Assembly (NCBI GenBank): GCA_963930645.1
Contig: OZ005648.1
Coordinates: 3,144,631 to 3,208,630 of the forward strand
Direction of reading: 5' to 3'
DNA from: Salticus scenicus
Lineage: Eukaryota > Arthropoda > Arachnida > Araneae > Salticidae
Length of the DNA stretch: 64,000 bases
Shown here: in pieces, positions 47,925 to 59,336 of the stretch
Numbering within the stretch: position 1 is the stretch's first letter
Layout of the letters: each line of letters starts with the position of its first letter
Notes under the pieces: generated by a model
Database searches by the model: none
Seen by the model: only the letters and a program-made list of their open reading frames with translations
Told to the model about the DNA's origin: nothing
Position numbers and translations under genes: made by a program

Positions 47925-48776
47925 CTGGTGTGAAACAACCACACGACTTCCATTACCCATTATTACACGTAATATATACAATTTTTTGGAGATATTACTT
48001 GCATTTTTTGAGATTTTCGAGTAAGAGAAACTTGATACACGTATAAAGACACATACAACAGAGTTTGCATAGCGAGTTAAAAAATAAGGGGAAAAAATAG
48101 ATAGTTATTTTTTTAAATACGAATTTCCGAGATCTAAAACTGAACTACCTAATCAGGATGACCGTTAATATTCCTGTAATAAGCACGTAATACTTGAGAA
48201 AGGTTATCTAAATTGGATTAAAGAAAAAATTTTCAAGAATACGTTAGAGCCGTTTTTGAGATACCAACTTTTACCAAAACATACTCAATTATTGACCTAA
48301 AAACAATAATTACATACAAAAGGATATTTAATAGGAAGTTAACATGGCGAGTTTGAAAAAAATCCTTACAGGCGTTTTTAAAGGAACGCACTTGCGAAGT
48401 CTGAAATTGAGCTGTTTATAGAGGACGCCTATCAATTTTCCTGAACTAAGAAACTTTTCAATCGAAGGGCATCTAATATATTATTTATATCAACTTTCAA
48501 GAAAATCATTAGAGGTGTTTTTGAATATGGGCTTAGGGTCCCATTTCTGGTTTTCGATGACCCAATTCCGGTTTTTCAATTTTCACGAAAATTTGGAAAA
48601 TTTATCTGTACACCAGACCTGAATCACTTGTGAAGTTTAGTAGTTCTATTTTTATTAGTTTTGGAGATATGACAGCCAGAAGATTACACACACACGTGCA
48701 CATATACACACACACTGACCAATTGCCAAAACCTATACAATACTTCCACTACCTACGGTAGTAGGGTAATTGAAGT
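47925..48776 (-). mobile_element. HINE-like element, family 3, minus-strand copy
   Basis: Read on the minus strand it begins with a hairpin of ACTTCAATTACCC with GGTAGTGGAAGT (48776-48742), then ATTGTATAGG and a GT-rich microsatellite (48688-48716). It ends with GGGTAATGGAAGT (47958-47946), a GTGTG/CACAC hairpin and CCAGA (about 47926). The interior shares phrases with the plus-strand copy at 54539 (CGGTTTTTCAATTTTC, ATAGGCGTCC). Confidence 0.65.
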
Positions 48777-48807
48777 AAACACATACATCTCGTATTTACT
48801 ACGATAA

Positions 48808-49542
48808 TATACAGATTTTCGTATTACGTTTTCGATCGCCAAATACAAAAATCGCCAATGACGATAGATATCAAATCTATGCTTTGTTTTCAATTAAAAT
48901 ATTGAAAATTTTAATTAAAAATTTATTTTACCAAAATTTATTATAGCTTCTAGCACTTAGAGAGAGACAGTGTAACTTTTGATTATTGAAAGAAAAAAAA
49001 AAAAAAACAATCGGCTTTTTAGTTCTAGCGATCGTTCTCTACATATGCATATAAACCTTTCTTTTTTTTTTATATTAGTATAGATATAGAGCATAGGTAT
49101 ATTAAATAGGTTTCCTGTCAACATAATGTAACTCAAATAATTAAATGCTATTTACATTTCAGTAATGGCTGTATGCGCTATGTATATTGAGCTACTTGCC
49201 ATAACTGTTAGTTGCTAAAAATAGTCGCCAAATAAATTTAAACATCTCAATACGCAAGCGAAGTATGACATCACTGACCGCCCGTGGATGCAAGAAAAAG
49301 ATTTTCCATGTTAATCGCTCATTGGATTTTTTTTTTTTTTTTTATTATTAAAATTCTAGAAGAATTATTTCCCGATTTTAATCCTCATATTTGGGTATAG
49401 ATATGTATTAGTTATTGTATGCATGCGTTAGATTGAGTTATTTTGCTGTCAAATTGACAAAATTTTAATTTTAAATTTCAAAACTGTCACCCTTGGCGTT
49501 TTTTTGTATTTGGCGATCAAAAACGTAATACGAAAATATACA
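48808..49542. mobile_element. MITE with TIRs of about 50 bp (TTTTCGTATTACG)
   Basis: Left arm TTTTCGTATTACG...GATCGCCAAATAC and right arm GTATTTGGCGATC...CGTAATACGAAAA are inverted repeats. A related, more decayed left end occurs again from about 49549 (TATTTTCGTAATATG, GATATCAAATCTAT). Confidence 0.6.
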
Positions 49543-50050
49543 TGCTAAATGTATATTTTCGTAATATGTATTGTACGAAATATTGTTTCATATTATTCGT
49601 TACACTCTTAATGTAAGTTTTTAAACTAACCATGATTTTTGAAAGGAATTAAATTATATTCGCCAGATAATTTGGCGATATTTTTTTTTTCTGCCAAGGA
49701 TGACGGATATCAAATCTATTCCGCTGCAACATATTAGTATATTATATCAGATACTTATTTAGACATTTGAAAACAAATTTGACTTCAAATTATGATAGAA
49801 TATTTATCCTTTCCCTTTTAATTAGTTTATTAGTTGGATGTTTATTGTGTAAATATCATCCTTTGAAATGAAATGTTTATGTTTTCAATCGAATATGGAA
49901 ATTTGCCATTTTTTTTTCTAGAGTTTTGAAATTTAAAATTCCAATTTTATCAATTTTACAACAAAAACAATTTAATCTAACGGATGCACATGATAACTAA
50001 TACATATCTATATCCAAATATGGGGATTAAAATGGGGAAATAATTTTCCT
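49360..50050. repeat. Inverted repeat pair of about 125 bp
   Basis: 49360-49487 and 49925-50050 are reverse complements of each other over about 125 bases, for example TAGATATGTATTAGTTAT versus ATAACTAATACATATCTA. This suggests that two copies of one element inserted in opposite directions. Confidence 0.6.
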
Positions 50051-50267
50051 CGATCTTTATTATTTTTTTACAAAAAATCCAGTTCACTTTTTATATTATT
50101 GTTCGCGTGAAAATATATTTTATTATATGTCTAAAAATAAATTAATTCGTAAATCTTTTTGGCAACAATTATAAATTAAAATAAATAATATTATAAAATA
50201 GAATTTCTTATTTTATTTTATTTTATTTATTTATTTATTTTTAAATTCCAATTTCGTTTACACACAT

Positions 50268-50307
50268 CAGTTTAAACCACGGAGTAATAAAGACTCCGTG
50301 GTTTAAA
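50268..50307. repeat. Hairpin with 16-bp stem (GTTTAAACCACGGAGT)
   Basis: GTTTAAACCACGGAGT, a 7-base loop (AATAAAG), then ACTCCGTGGTTTAAAC: a perfect 16-bp stem. A further single ACTCCGTGGT lies at about 50408. Confidence 0.85.
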
Positions 50308-50713
50308 CATTGATGCTTAGATATTATATCATATCATATCAAATTAAATTATTAGAAAAATAAATACTTTTAATTCTATAATGACGTCAGATTTAACGTG
50401 TAAGTTACTCCGTGGTGTAAGTTTAACAATTAAAAAAGCTTTATATGAATTTCAATTTAATGCACGTGCAAATATATTTCTTTTCTTTTCACGTCAAGAT
50501 ATTTTAAAAACGAAATGAATATGTAAATGTCTCTTTTATGTTGGCAGCAGCTAATTTTTTTAATATTTCATTATTTCCATTTCTATTACGGCTTCTATGG
50601 GGATTTTAATTAAAATGCTCAGATTTTAAACTAAAATTTATTTTATCAAAATTAAATATAGCCTATAACAATATGGCATACTGTAGCTTTCGGTCAGTGA
50701 AAGAAGTTTTTAA

Positions 50714-50783
50714 ATCGGTTCAGTAGTTTCAGAGATTACCCTCCACAAACAAACAATTTTTTGCGCTTTATATAATGATATAG
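50714..50783 (+). mobile_element. Probable 3' end of a non-LTR-type repeat
   Basis: AATCGGTTCAGTAGTTTCAG, then ACAAACAAACAA and TATAATGATATAGAT form the tail style of RTE-like repeats in arthropods. No ORF is attached. Confidence 0.35.
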
Positions 50784-50946
50784 ATTTAGCATAATTTTTT
50801 AATTATATTTCATTTCATCTTTCACTTCCTATATCATTAGAATTATTATTAGAATAATTATCACTCTATCAGTTTTCGTTATAACTAAAATTCTAATAAT
50901 TTTACGCAATATATTTTTAAATCGCGCACTTTATATTTTTTTTATA

Positions 50947-51263
50947 TTTTAAGGGAACATACGACCCTTAGAACTTCAAAAAACATCGATTTAACTATAG
51001 TCTTTTTTTAAGTAAATTGTTGTTAACTAATCTTCATTGGGCATGTCTAATTGTTACCTAATTATGTATTTTGGAATATAATTTAAATTCCGTGGTGAAT
51101 TATTTAATAATTTATGGGTTAATAATAAATGTGTTTTTTTTTTTTTTTTCGCTTTGCGCGCAGGATATCTCCGAAATTACTTAATATTTTTTTTTGAAAT
51201 TTTCACAAATTATGTAACATATCAGATCCTTCAATCTAAACCTAAATTTGTTCAAATTTAGGT

Positions 51264-51298
<35 letters not shown>

Positions 51299-51739
51299 CT
51301 GTGTGTGTGTGTGTGTGTCTGTGTGTGTGCGTGTGTGTGTGTGTAAAGTTTAAAGATAATTTATTTTTTTAATAAAATCTGAAGTATCACCTGTATGAAA
51401 AATAGGGGGGGGGGGGGGGGAATACAAATTTAGGTTCAGTTTGAAGGATCTGATATGTTACATAATCTTTGAAAATTTCAAGAAAAAATAATAAATAGTT
51501 TCAGAGATATCCTGCACGCAAGGTGAAAAAACACCTTTATTAACACATATGTTATTAAATAATTCACCACAAAATTTAAATTATATTCCATAATACATAA
51601 TAAACTTATAGGTAACAATTAGACATGCCCAATGAAGCTTAGTTAACAATTTATTTTAAAAAATAAAATTTATTTTAATAAAGACTATAATTAAATCGGT
51701 GTTTTTTCAAGTTCTAAGGGTTCGTATGTTCCCTTAAAA
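50947..51739. mobile_element. Foldback element with arms of about 320 bp
   Basis: 50951-51275 and 51418-51735 are reverse complements over nearly their whole length (for example GAACATACGACCCTTAGAAC/GTTCTAAGGGTTCGTATGTTC). The outer ends are flanked by TTAA. The 140-bp centre is a GT microsatellite (51273-51344) and a G17 run (51405-51421). GCGCACTTTATA occurs on both sides (50925-50936, 51747-51758). Confidence 0.8.
51273..51344. repeat. GT/TCTG microsatellite
   Basis: Long GTGTGTG run interrupted by TCTG, in the loop of the foldback element. Confidence 0.9.
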
Positions 51740-53051
51740 TTTACTGCGCACTTTATAATTTAAAAGTTTCTCTATCACTATTTCGGTATTTATGATTTCT
51801 ATATTAATGAAGCATTCCTGACATATTCTTCTAAAGCAAATCGAATTCATATTTTAATAAATTTCGGTTTAAAGCTACAATTTAAAAAATTTATTCACGC
51901 TATTTTAAACAAATTCAAAATCACAGAGCAAAACGCATTTACATGTAATATTATCCCAAAAAGTAATCTATTGTTCAAAGTTAAAACTTTTATCCCTTGT
52001 AAATGTTTATCTTACATGTTTAAAATCATAAACACAAAGAATTTATACCGCGTAATCCTATTTTCACAACAAAATACATTTTTATTTATTCAGATCACAA
52101 AACAATGATATTTGCTTGATGTTTTTGTTTTTTCGAGTGCAAAGCATTTTCTTTTGTGTATTGAATCTAAAATGAAGCATAAAGTTTTAAATGTATGTCA
52201 CAGAAAATGTGAAGATGTTTATATACATATTCCGTATAACAATTTTGGAAAAATATTTAATACATGAATCTCTGAATGTACATTGTTAAGGATGAATATA
52301 AAATTGGAATTGGTGTGAAAATTAAATTTTCTTTTATGAAGATTAAAAAGAAGATTACAGTTATAAAAAATTAATTTTTTTTTTCAACTTAAAAAGAAAT
52401 ATATTTGCTTATTTATCTAATTTTGTCATCAATGTGTTTTTTTTTTTTCTTTTTAAAAAATGTACATTTATAATGAGGTTTTCATATGAACATCATCTTT
52501 TGAACTAACTATCTGGTTGAACTAAAAAAATACGGCGTTAACTAGATTTTGTTCCGAGTGTACCAATTTTTGATAAAACCCAATAATCCGGACTAAAAAT
52601 CTGGACAGATACATTGACAAACTTAAGCTTTATGTATTTTAAATAAGAACAAAAATTCAACTTCATTAGAGAATTGCATTAATATAACTATTAAGTGTCT
52701 CACTGAGAATGCGGCATTTGAGATATTTGGTCACTTATATTATGGGATAAATATTATTCATTCTGAGAGATATTACCCAAGCGTGCATTTGGACGCTGTT
52801 TTATTTAAAAAAAAAATACTTTTTTAACATAGAATCCAAAACTATGGAAATTTCAATGTATAAGAATAGCGTAAAAAGTTTTGATGTTAAAGTGAATCTT
52901 AAATTTGAACAAAGACACAATTTAAACTACTAACAAATAATTTATGAGAATTTTTTCAAGTCATTCTAACATATATAATTTTCTTTATTGCAGGTTCTGT
53001 ATTAAATCGTTTTAATTGTTCTTTTAATTTCAATGGCAAATTTTGTTTTTC
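51740..53051. other. No gene seen
   Basis: A+T-rich sequence with short poly-T tracts; nothing recognised. Confidence 0.4.
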
Positions 53052-54254
53052 TTAATTGCAGTGCTAGACAGTGATGCTATATTTAGATGTCAATCTTGCA
53101 ACTTTCTTCTCTATAATACCTCACGAAATGCGTTAAAATAGCACACTGCATACTCAGTTGAATACCCTGTATATTTTGAAGAAAAAAAATCTATAATTGA
53201 AACTCCGAATTACTGTCTAATTATAATACGTAATCTAACCGGATAAAATTCGATATAAAATTAACTAGAATTTATACGAAATGATTAATAAAGTTTTAGC
53301 TGAGGAACTTCGAAAACGAATTTCAAATTATTATATATTAACTAGAAATTTAAACTAAGTTAAATGTGTTTTTTTCAATAAGGACTTTTGTATAACGTAT
53401 TTTGTCATTGCATTTCTGAAATTTCAATCGAAATATTGTTATAACGATGCATTTTCTATTTTTAATTGCAGTGCTAGACAGTGATGCTATATTTAGATGC
53501 CAATCTTGCAACTTTCTTCACGATAATACCACACAAAATGTGTTAAAATAACACACTGCATACTCAGTTGAATACCCTGTATATTTTGCAAAAAAAGTCT
53601 GTAATTGAAATTCCGAATTACTGTATAATTATAATACTTAATCTAACCAGATAACATTCGATATAAAATTCACTAGAATTTATACGAAATGATTAATAAA
53701 GTTTTAGCTCAGGAACTTCGAAAACGAATTTTAAATTATTATATCTGTACTGATAAGTATAAAGGATTTAAGTCCAAAAATGTCACTTTTGAGTTAAGAA
53801 CATTGTCAGACTCAGAAAAAAATTCTCTATCGATTGGTATAAAGGATTTAAGTCTATGTCATTTAGTCTCTAAGAAAATCTATTAGTAAAAAAAGATTCA
53901 AGTCAGAAATTTAGCATTCATTTATGGTATAAAATATTTAATTCAATTTTTTCCCATTATTAAATGAAGATTGACAATTATTGAATGGTAAAAAGGGTAT
54001 AAGTCAACGAAATCCCCTTTTTCTAATCGATTCTTCTGATTAGATTTTAATTAGTATAACTTTATTTTCGTCTCCTGAAAAATCAAGAATATGGACTTAA
54101 ATCCTTTGTACTTATCAGTACAGATATATTAACTAGAAATTTGTAACTGAGTCAAACGTGTTTTTTCAATAAGGACTTTCGCATAACGTATTTTGTTATT
54201 ACAGTTCTGAAATTTCAATCCAAATATCATTATAATGATGCGTTTTCTATTTTG
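53052..54254. repeat. 410-bp tandem duplication, second copy interrupted
   Basis: Unit 1 (53052-53461) and unit 2 (53462-53743 plus 54125-54254) both start TTAATTGCAGTGCTAGACAG and share ATACCCTGTATATTTTG, ATGATTAATAAAGTTTTAGC and CGAAATTTCAATC-like phrases. Removing the MITE and one TA restores the same 410-base length in unit 2. No protein is recognised; both units contain a short open frame beginning MINKVLA. Confidence 0.85.
53744..54124. mobile_element. MITE inserted in tandem unit 2, 381 bp
   Basis: TIRs TCTGTACTGATAAGTATAAA and TTTGTACTTATCAGTACAGA sit between TA dinucleotides. Comparison with unit 1 gives the empty site directly (TTATTATATATTAACT). The interior repeats AAAGGATTTAAGT. 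TA target and TIRs fit Tc1/mariner-type MITEs; a 4-bp ATAT target duplication is equally compatible. Confidence 0.8.
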
Positions 54255-54538
54255 AAAAAATAAAAAATAAAACTTACATTGTCAAAAATTCAAATTTTCT
54301 AGGAAAGAGAAAATGATTTAGCATGCACCGAACGAAAGGATAGTTTATCTAAATAGTAAAACACTTTGTATGGAATGCTTGTAAACATCCTGGGTTTTAC
54401 GATCCATTAACTTCTTCTTCTTCCCTTTTTTTCCCATTGCAGTCACTAAACACTAGTAAACTCCCATAACCCATTTTTAAGGAGAAAGTTCAAGTAAATG
54501 AAAGAGTTTTTAAGTTTGCTTTTCCCTTTCCAATTTTT

Positions 54539-55265
54539 ACTTCCATTACCCTGCTACTGTAGGTAATGGAAGTATTGTATTCGGTCTAAAAATTCGATAT
54601 CGGGTTTTCACCTGATTTACACGTTTTAAGGTCCCCTGAGTCCAAAAAAGTGTGTTTTGGCATTTGGTCAGTGAGTGTGTATGTATGTGTGTGTGTATAT
54701 ATGTATGTGGAGAATCTTTTGGCTATTATAGCTCAGAAACTAATAAAGATAGAGCTACGAAACTTTAGAATTGAAATACGTCTGGTGTACAGATGAAATT
54801 TCCAAATTTTAGTGAAAATTGAAAAACCGGAAGTGGGACATCGGAAACCGGAAGTGGGACCGTAAGTCCGTATCTCAAAAACGGCTCTAACGATTTTCTT
54901 CAAACTTGCTATATAAACACTCTATTAGATGTCCTTTCGAATGATATAGTTGGTTAGTTCAGGAAAATTGATAGGCGTCCTGTATAAATAGCTCAACTTC
55001 AGGCCTCGCAAAGGCGTTCCTTTAAAAACGGTTGTACGGATTTTTTTTCAAACTCACCATATTAACTCACTTTTGAATATCCTTCTGTATGTAACTTTTG
55101 TTTCACGGTCAATAATTGATTTTTTGTAAGTTGATATCTCAAAAACGGCTCTAATGATTTTTTCTTTAGGTCACTTTTATGTTTTCTGATCACATTATCT
55201 CTCAAAAATGCATATAAAATGTGTAATAGTGGGTAATGGAAGTTGTGTGGTTGTTTCACACCAGA
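54539..55265 (+). mobile_element. HINE-like element, family 3, plus-strand copy
   Basis: The 5' hairpin is ACTTCCATTACCC with GGTAATGGAAGT (54539-54573), followed by ATTG and a TGTATG/TGTG microsatellite (54677-54710). ATCTCAAAAACGGCTCTAA occurs at about 54872 and 55131, with a diverged copy at about 55017, indicating internal repeats. The 3' motif GGGTAATGGAAGT (55231-55243) is followed by a GTGTG/CACAC hairpin and CCAGA before poly-T. Non-coding. Confidence 0.65.
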
Positions 55266-56006
55266 TTTTTTTGTTAGTTATTTTCTTTAAAAGGGACATA
55301 TTTAATTATTCCAAACGTGTCAGTTCAATTAGACCTTTGACAAAATAAGTTACAATCCCTGCACAAATTCCTAAAACAAATTTAACCAAAAACTTGTATG
55401 ATTCGGTTTATGTTTAATAACTGAAATATTCAAGTCAGCGTTAATTATAAATAAGGTGACCGGTCAAGCTAATCAATGAACGCGCTTGAACCGCTTGTAT
55501 GCAGATAGTTTATGAATATGAAGAGTGTTATTGTGCAACTTATATTTTATGCAAATATATATGATAATGTTAATTATAATATATTACCATAAATATTTTT
55601 TTTATTTAATTCAAAACTTATCGGAAAATTTATTTTGTGTGCAATATCTTTAATTTTCTCTGTTGAAGATAATTAATTAATAAATTAACCTAAAAAGATG
55701 AAGAAAATGTAGGATAAAATTTAAGTACGCATAAGTTTTAAGAAAGATGGCGGATTAAGTTAACAAAGTTAATTTCCTCCTAATTTCCTTCGAATATTTA
55801 TTCCAATTATTTTATTTTAGTAGATTATTGATCTATTTTAATTAAATTCAATTTAACTAGTTCGGAAATCATGTTAGTCTTCTTCTTTATAAAATATTGA
55901 ATTATTCGTACTTTTTCCCAAAGGTTTTTTATTAATGTGTTACACAATTTCAAACATAATGAGACAAATGCATTTAGGAAGCACACTGACCTAACTAGAA
56001 AAATTC
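55266..56006. other. No gene seen
   Basis: A+T-rich sequence without recognisable features. Confidence 0.4.
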
Positions 56007-56235
56007 GCACAAAAAGTGAAAAAAAAAAGTGCACAAAGCCTAAAGGTATTTGGAACCTCTGTCACTGCATAAAAAGTGTACACTGAATTGTAAACAAAAA
56101 GTACATAAATTGTACATTAGTTTATGCACAATTCAATTGCTGCTTTTTTTATGCGCAATTCAGTGTACGCTTTTTATACAGATACGAGCTGTCCTTTCGG
56201 ATTTTGCGCACTTTTTTTCTTTCACTTTTTTGTGC
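56007..56235. mobile_element. Imperfect foldback repeat of about 230 bp
   Basis: The left side GCACAAAAAGTG...AGTGCACAAAGCC...AAAAGTGTACACTGAATTG is mirrored on the right by CAATTCAGTGTACGCTTTT and GCGCACTTTTTTTC...CACTTTTTTGTGC. The centre is near 56122. A small palindromic MITE is likely. Confidence 0.5.
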
Positions 56236-56348
56236 AGAGTTTCGTCTTTCCTTCTCAAAAAGAGAAGAATTTCTATTAAACAAGTAAAATACAATATGTG
56301 TATGTGGTGTAGATGTACTTAAATATATTTATTTATTTATATTTCGTT

Positions 56349-56845
56349 TTAAATGTTGTTGTTGTCGTGTATGACAAAGTACAGAAGGGATAAAAATAGA
56401 AAAAAAATAAAAAAAGAATAACCAAAAACCTTGGCAATGTGTATGGCTCTTTCTGTGCATAAAATGTCCATGTTGCAGTCATTGTCTATCTTGAAGAGGG
56501 CACCAGCAATGGAAGGGCAGCTAAAAAGGTGTTTGGGATCCAGTTGCGTGCCTGGGCAGTTCCTGCATTCCACATATGTCCTGGAACCATCGGGTAGAAT
56601 CTTCATGCCCTTAAAGTGCTTTGTCCTTAGTCTTGTTATGGTTGTTGTTATTTCTCGGCCATAATTTAATTCTGGCAGCGAGAATTTTTTCTTTGGGTTT
56701 GAGCAGAGTTTCCGTTTTGCGACTGCGTTTGCATCAAAAACCGTAGTAGATAGAGTTACAGACTCGAGTGTTCTGGCTTCTTTGGCAAGGAAATCCCCTA
56801 TAGACAGCGCATCCCCAGGTGACGGATCGGGGAACGCCTCTATAG
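56349..56845 (-). pseudogene. Non-LTR retrotransposon ORF2 C-terminus (RNase H end and CxxC tail)
   Basis: The minus-strand frame from about 56845 reads SPGDALSIGDFLAKEARTLE, resembling the GNExADxLAK end of an RNase H domain. It continues through REITTTITRLRTKHFKGMK to YVECRNCPGTQLDPKHLFSC and PSIAGALF. This C-terminal CxxC...H...C module follows RNase H in non-LTR retrotransposons of arthropods. The frame has a stop at its upstream side (about 56850), and after AKVF (about 56425) it loses similarity, so this is a 5'-truncated, decayed copy. Its higher G+C content stands out against the flanks. Confidence 0.6.
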
Positions 56846-57703
56846 GTTATCCTTTGGGTGGTAGGAGGGAAATAAAATACCTCCCGCGGACCAACAGGTA
56901 GAAGTCCAACCCCTCGAGGCTCTGGCAACAATCCATTATGACTAGTTCGTTTTAAATATAAAATTAATATATACAATTAATAAAAAGTGTAAACTTTATA
57001 AAATTTTTTGCAGATTCACTTTCATAGTATATTCTTAAAAGAATATCGATAGCTAATCATTTTTATTATTTCAAAAATGACAAGTGGATTAACTACATTT
57101 CTACATAGGTACATTTCAATATAAAAATAGGCACCTTAATAGCAGTGCTAACACTACTAATACTAGTTAATTATCATCATGAATAACGATGATGTATATT
57201 TTATTGTCTGTTTATATTCCTTTCCATAAAGAATCGTCTGAAACGAACTTTAATTCAATTAAGCAAAATTTAAAGAATAACATTTTTCATATGCAATGAA
57301 AATAACAGCAATTTAAACTTTAAAAATATATTCCCATTCATTAAAAAAGTACAATTTCGCATCAAAATTTTTAAATTTTTCATATTGTGCATATAAGTGA
57401 AGGGAAAATTACGGAAATAATAATGTGTATGATTTTCCTTAAAGTAACATAATTCAGTCAAAAACTTGTAAAATACATTTTTTAAAATTTTTCTATAAAT
57501 GATATTATACTTCGGTATTTATATTTAAAAACTGTATGTCTTACGTTATTTTTAGGAATGTGCAAAGTAAAATAATAATTTAAAATTGTCTAAAATTGAT
57601 TTATTGTATTTAAATTATTTAGAAAACGGTGTTAGAAAAGCTAAATAAGAAGCCAAATTTCAGAAAGCCTTTATCTATTTTAGATGAAAAGAAATAGTCT
57701 AAT
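56846..57703. other. Upstream remnant of the non-LTR element, then unassigned DNA
   Basis: Up to about 56950 the sequence stays GC-richer and may continue the RNase H region of the pseudogene out of frame. Beyond 56950 it is A+T-rich with nothing recognised. Confidence 0.35.
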
Positions 57704-57819
57704 TTTGAATCCCCTTTCAATATGATCTGTGATTATAATACAATCACAATGGTTATAAAATTTCCTGATAAGTATCATTCCCTCAAAAAATACAGCCACT
57801 TATTTGCATTAAGAATATG

Positions 57820-58566
57820 ACAATTCGGGGGAAGTTTTCTAGTACTTTTAGTACTTTCTAGTACTTTTCTATAGTACTTTTTCAAGTACTGTTTCCTAGT
57901 ACTTTTATGTGTTAACAGATGGTAATAAAGACCAGCATGTGTGGTGAGTCTTGTCCCAGTGAGTGCGTGGATTGTGAACTTATCTTAATTCATTGCCTTT
58001 AATTGCCGTTATTTTGGCCCTTATAATATTCAGTTTAACCCTTCGGCCGTAATTTCGGTTGCTCATACTTAAAATTCATAAACAGGTGTTTTGTTTTAAA
58101 TATCATATCATCATTATAAGTGAGTTCCTTATTCTATTACACACACAAGGTAAACAAAAGAGGCCTTAATCTTGCAGCAATACCAAAATAAGTGTGTGTG
58201 GCATCTTCAACCCATACTTGGAGAGGCCGCAACATGGTTCAGAAATTAATTAAATAATCTTTAAATTTCATGTTTTATTTTGTATATTCCTGAATTCGGC
58301 TCGGAGCAACGCAGCCACACTAGGAAGTTGAACTTCTAGGTTTTCAGCTAATAGGATTTATCCTTATATCTTACAAGCAATCCCAGATCAGGCGTGTGCT
58401 ATCTCATATTGGTTACAGCTGTTGCTTTCACAAACGACGCATGTGGCAAAAGGCCTACACCAGCAGTTGCTTCTACCAGAATAGCTAGAAGGAATCGACT
58501 GCCGCCAGCAGTTGCCTCCACCAGCACAGAAAAGCCATTGCCTCCTCCAGCGTTGCACATCAAGTG
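57820..58566. other. GC-richer unassigned block, possibly LTR-derived
   Basis: Starts with clustered AGTACTTT motifs (57839-57908), then an AATAAAGACC near 57926 and a stretch of balanced composition to about 58560. The layout recalls an LTR with a poly(A) signal, but I could find no LTR pair or primer-binding site. The open frames here are not recognised proteins. Confidence 0.25.
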
Positions 58567-58570
58567 TTAA

Positions 58571-58948
58571 GCTGTTATCACACGAAAGAACATATATTCT
58601 GAAGTATAATCTATTAGATCTCAAACCTACCGAACAACTTTCTTGTGCTCAGTGAAGGGTTATTTTTCAGCATAAACGAAATCCACAAATGTAAACAACG
58701 AGCGCAACATTTGGCGAAAATTCCCCTTTCGGAGGTTTGAAAGGAATGAGGATAGGTGATACTCTGGAATCGCGATTCTCTGATTGGAGTACTTCATTCT
58801 AAAGACTAGCGTATGTGATTTTAACAGTCGAAAATGCGTGCGTCAAAAGCATCAAACGGTAGCTTTTCACCGGTTTACCGCATGAAAAACCTGTTTATTA
58901 GTTACTACGTGTTAATGCCGTTTATACGGAACTTCGTGTGATAGCGGC
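58571..58948. mobile_element. TTAA-flanked MITE, 378 bp
   Basis: Ends GCTGTTATCACACGAA and TTCGTGTGATAGCGGC are inverted repeats (two mismatches) flanked on both sides by TTAA (58567-58570, 58949-58952). A TTAA target is typical of piggyBac-type elements; no transposase is present. Confidence 0.6.
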
Positions 58949-59053
58949 TTAAGAAATGATAGTACAAAGATTACAATGGTGGTCATTTGCACTTAATTAA
59001 ACGTTGTGCAGGCTCACACTCAAACTTGTACCCTTACTAGTTTTAGTAACGTA

Positions 59054-59056
<3 letters not shown>

Positions 59057-59112
<56 letters not shown>
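59057..59112. repeat. TA microsatellite
   Basis: Uninterrupted TA run of about 55 bases; a second TA run lies at 59294-59331. Confidence 0.95.
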
Positions 59113-59113
<1 letters not shown>

Positions 59114-59291
59114 AAAACCTTTTCAAACATTGAATAGATGAAAACAAGAAACATTGAAAAAGATAAAACAGAAAAATTCAAAAAGAGATTGCGACTATCA
59201 AACATACATAAATGGAAACATGCAAATTCATTACGTTTTCAAGGGAGCACAATGAATGTTGCATGTAAATTTGATGTTATTTCTGTCTTGT

Positions 59292-59336
<45 letters not shown>

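Noticed and set aside
56050..56322. 90-codon plus-strand frame
   Set aside because: It lies within a palindromic repeat (56007-56235) and changes character across the two arms.
56734..56976. 80-codon minus-strand frame next to the non-LTR remnant
   Set aside because: It is out of frame with the recognised RNase H segment and has no similarity of its own.
57820..58566. Complete LTR retrotransposon
   Set aside because: No second LTR, primer-binding site or gag/pol coding sequence could be found.
58388..58624. 78-codon minus-strand frame rich in Trp/Cys
   Set aside because: No homology seen, no splice or poly(A) support; the start region overlaps the MITE end at 58571.
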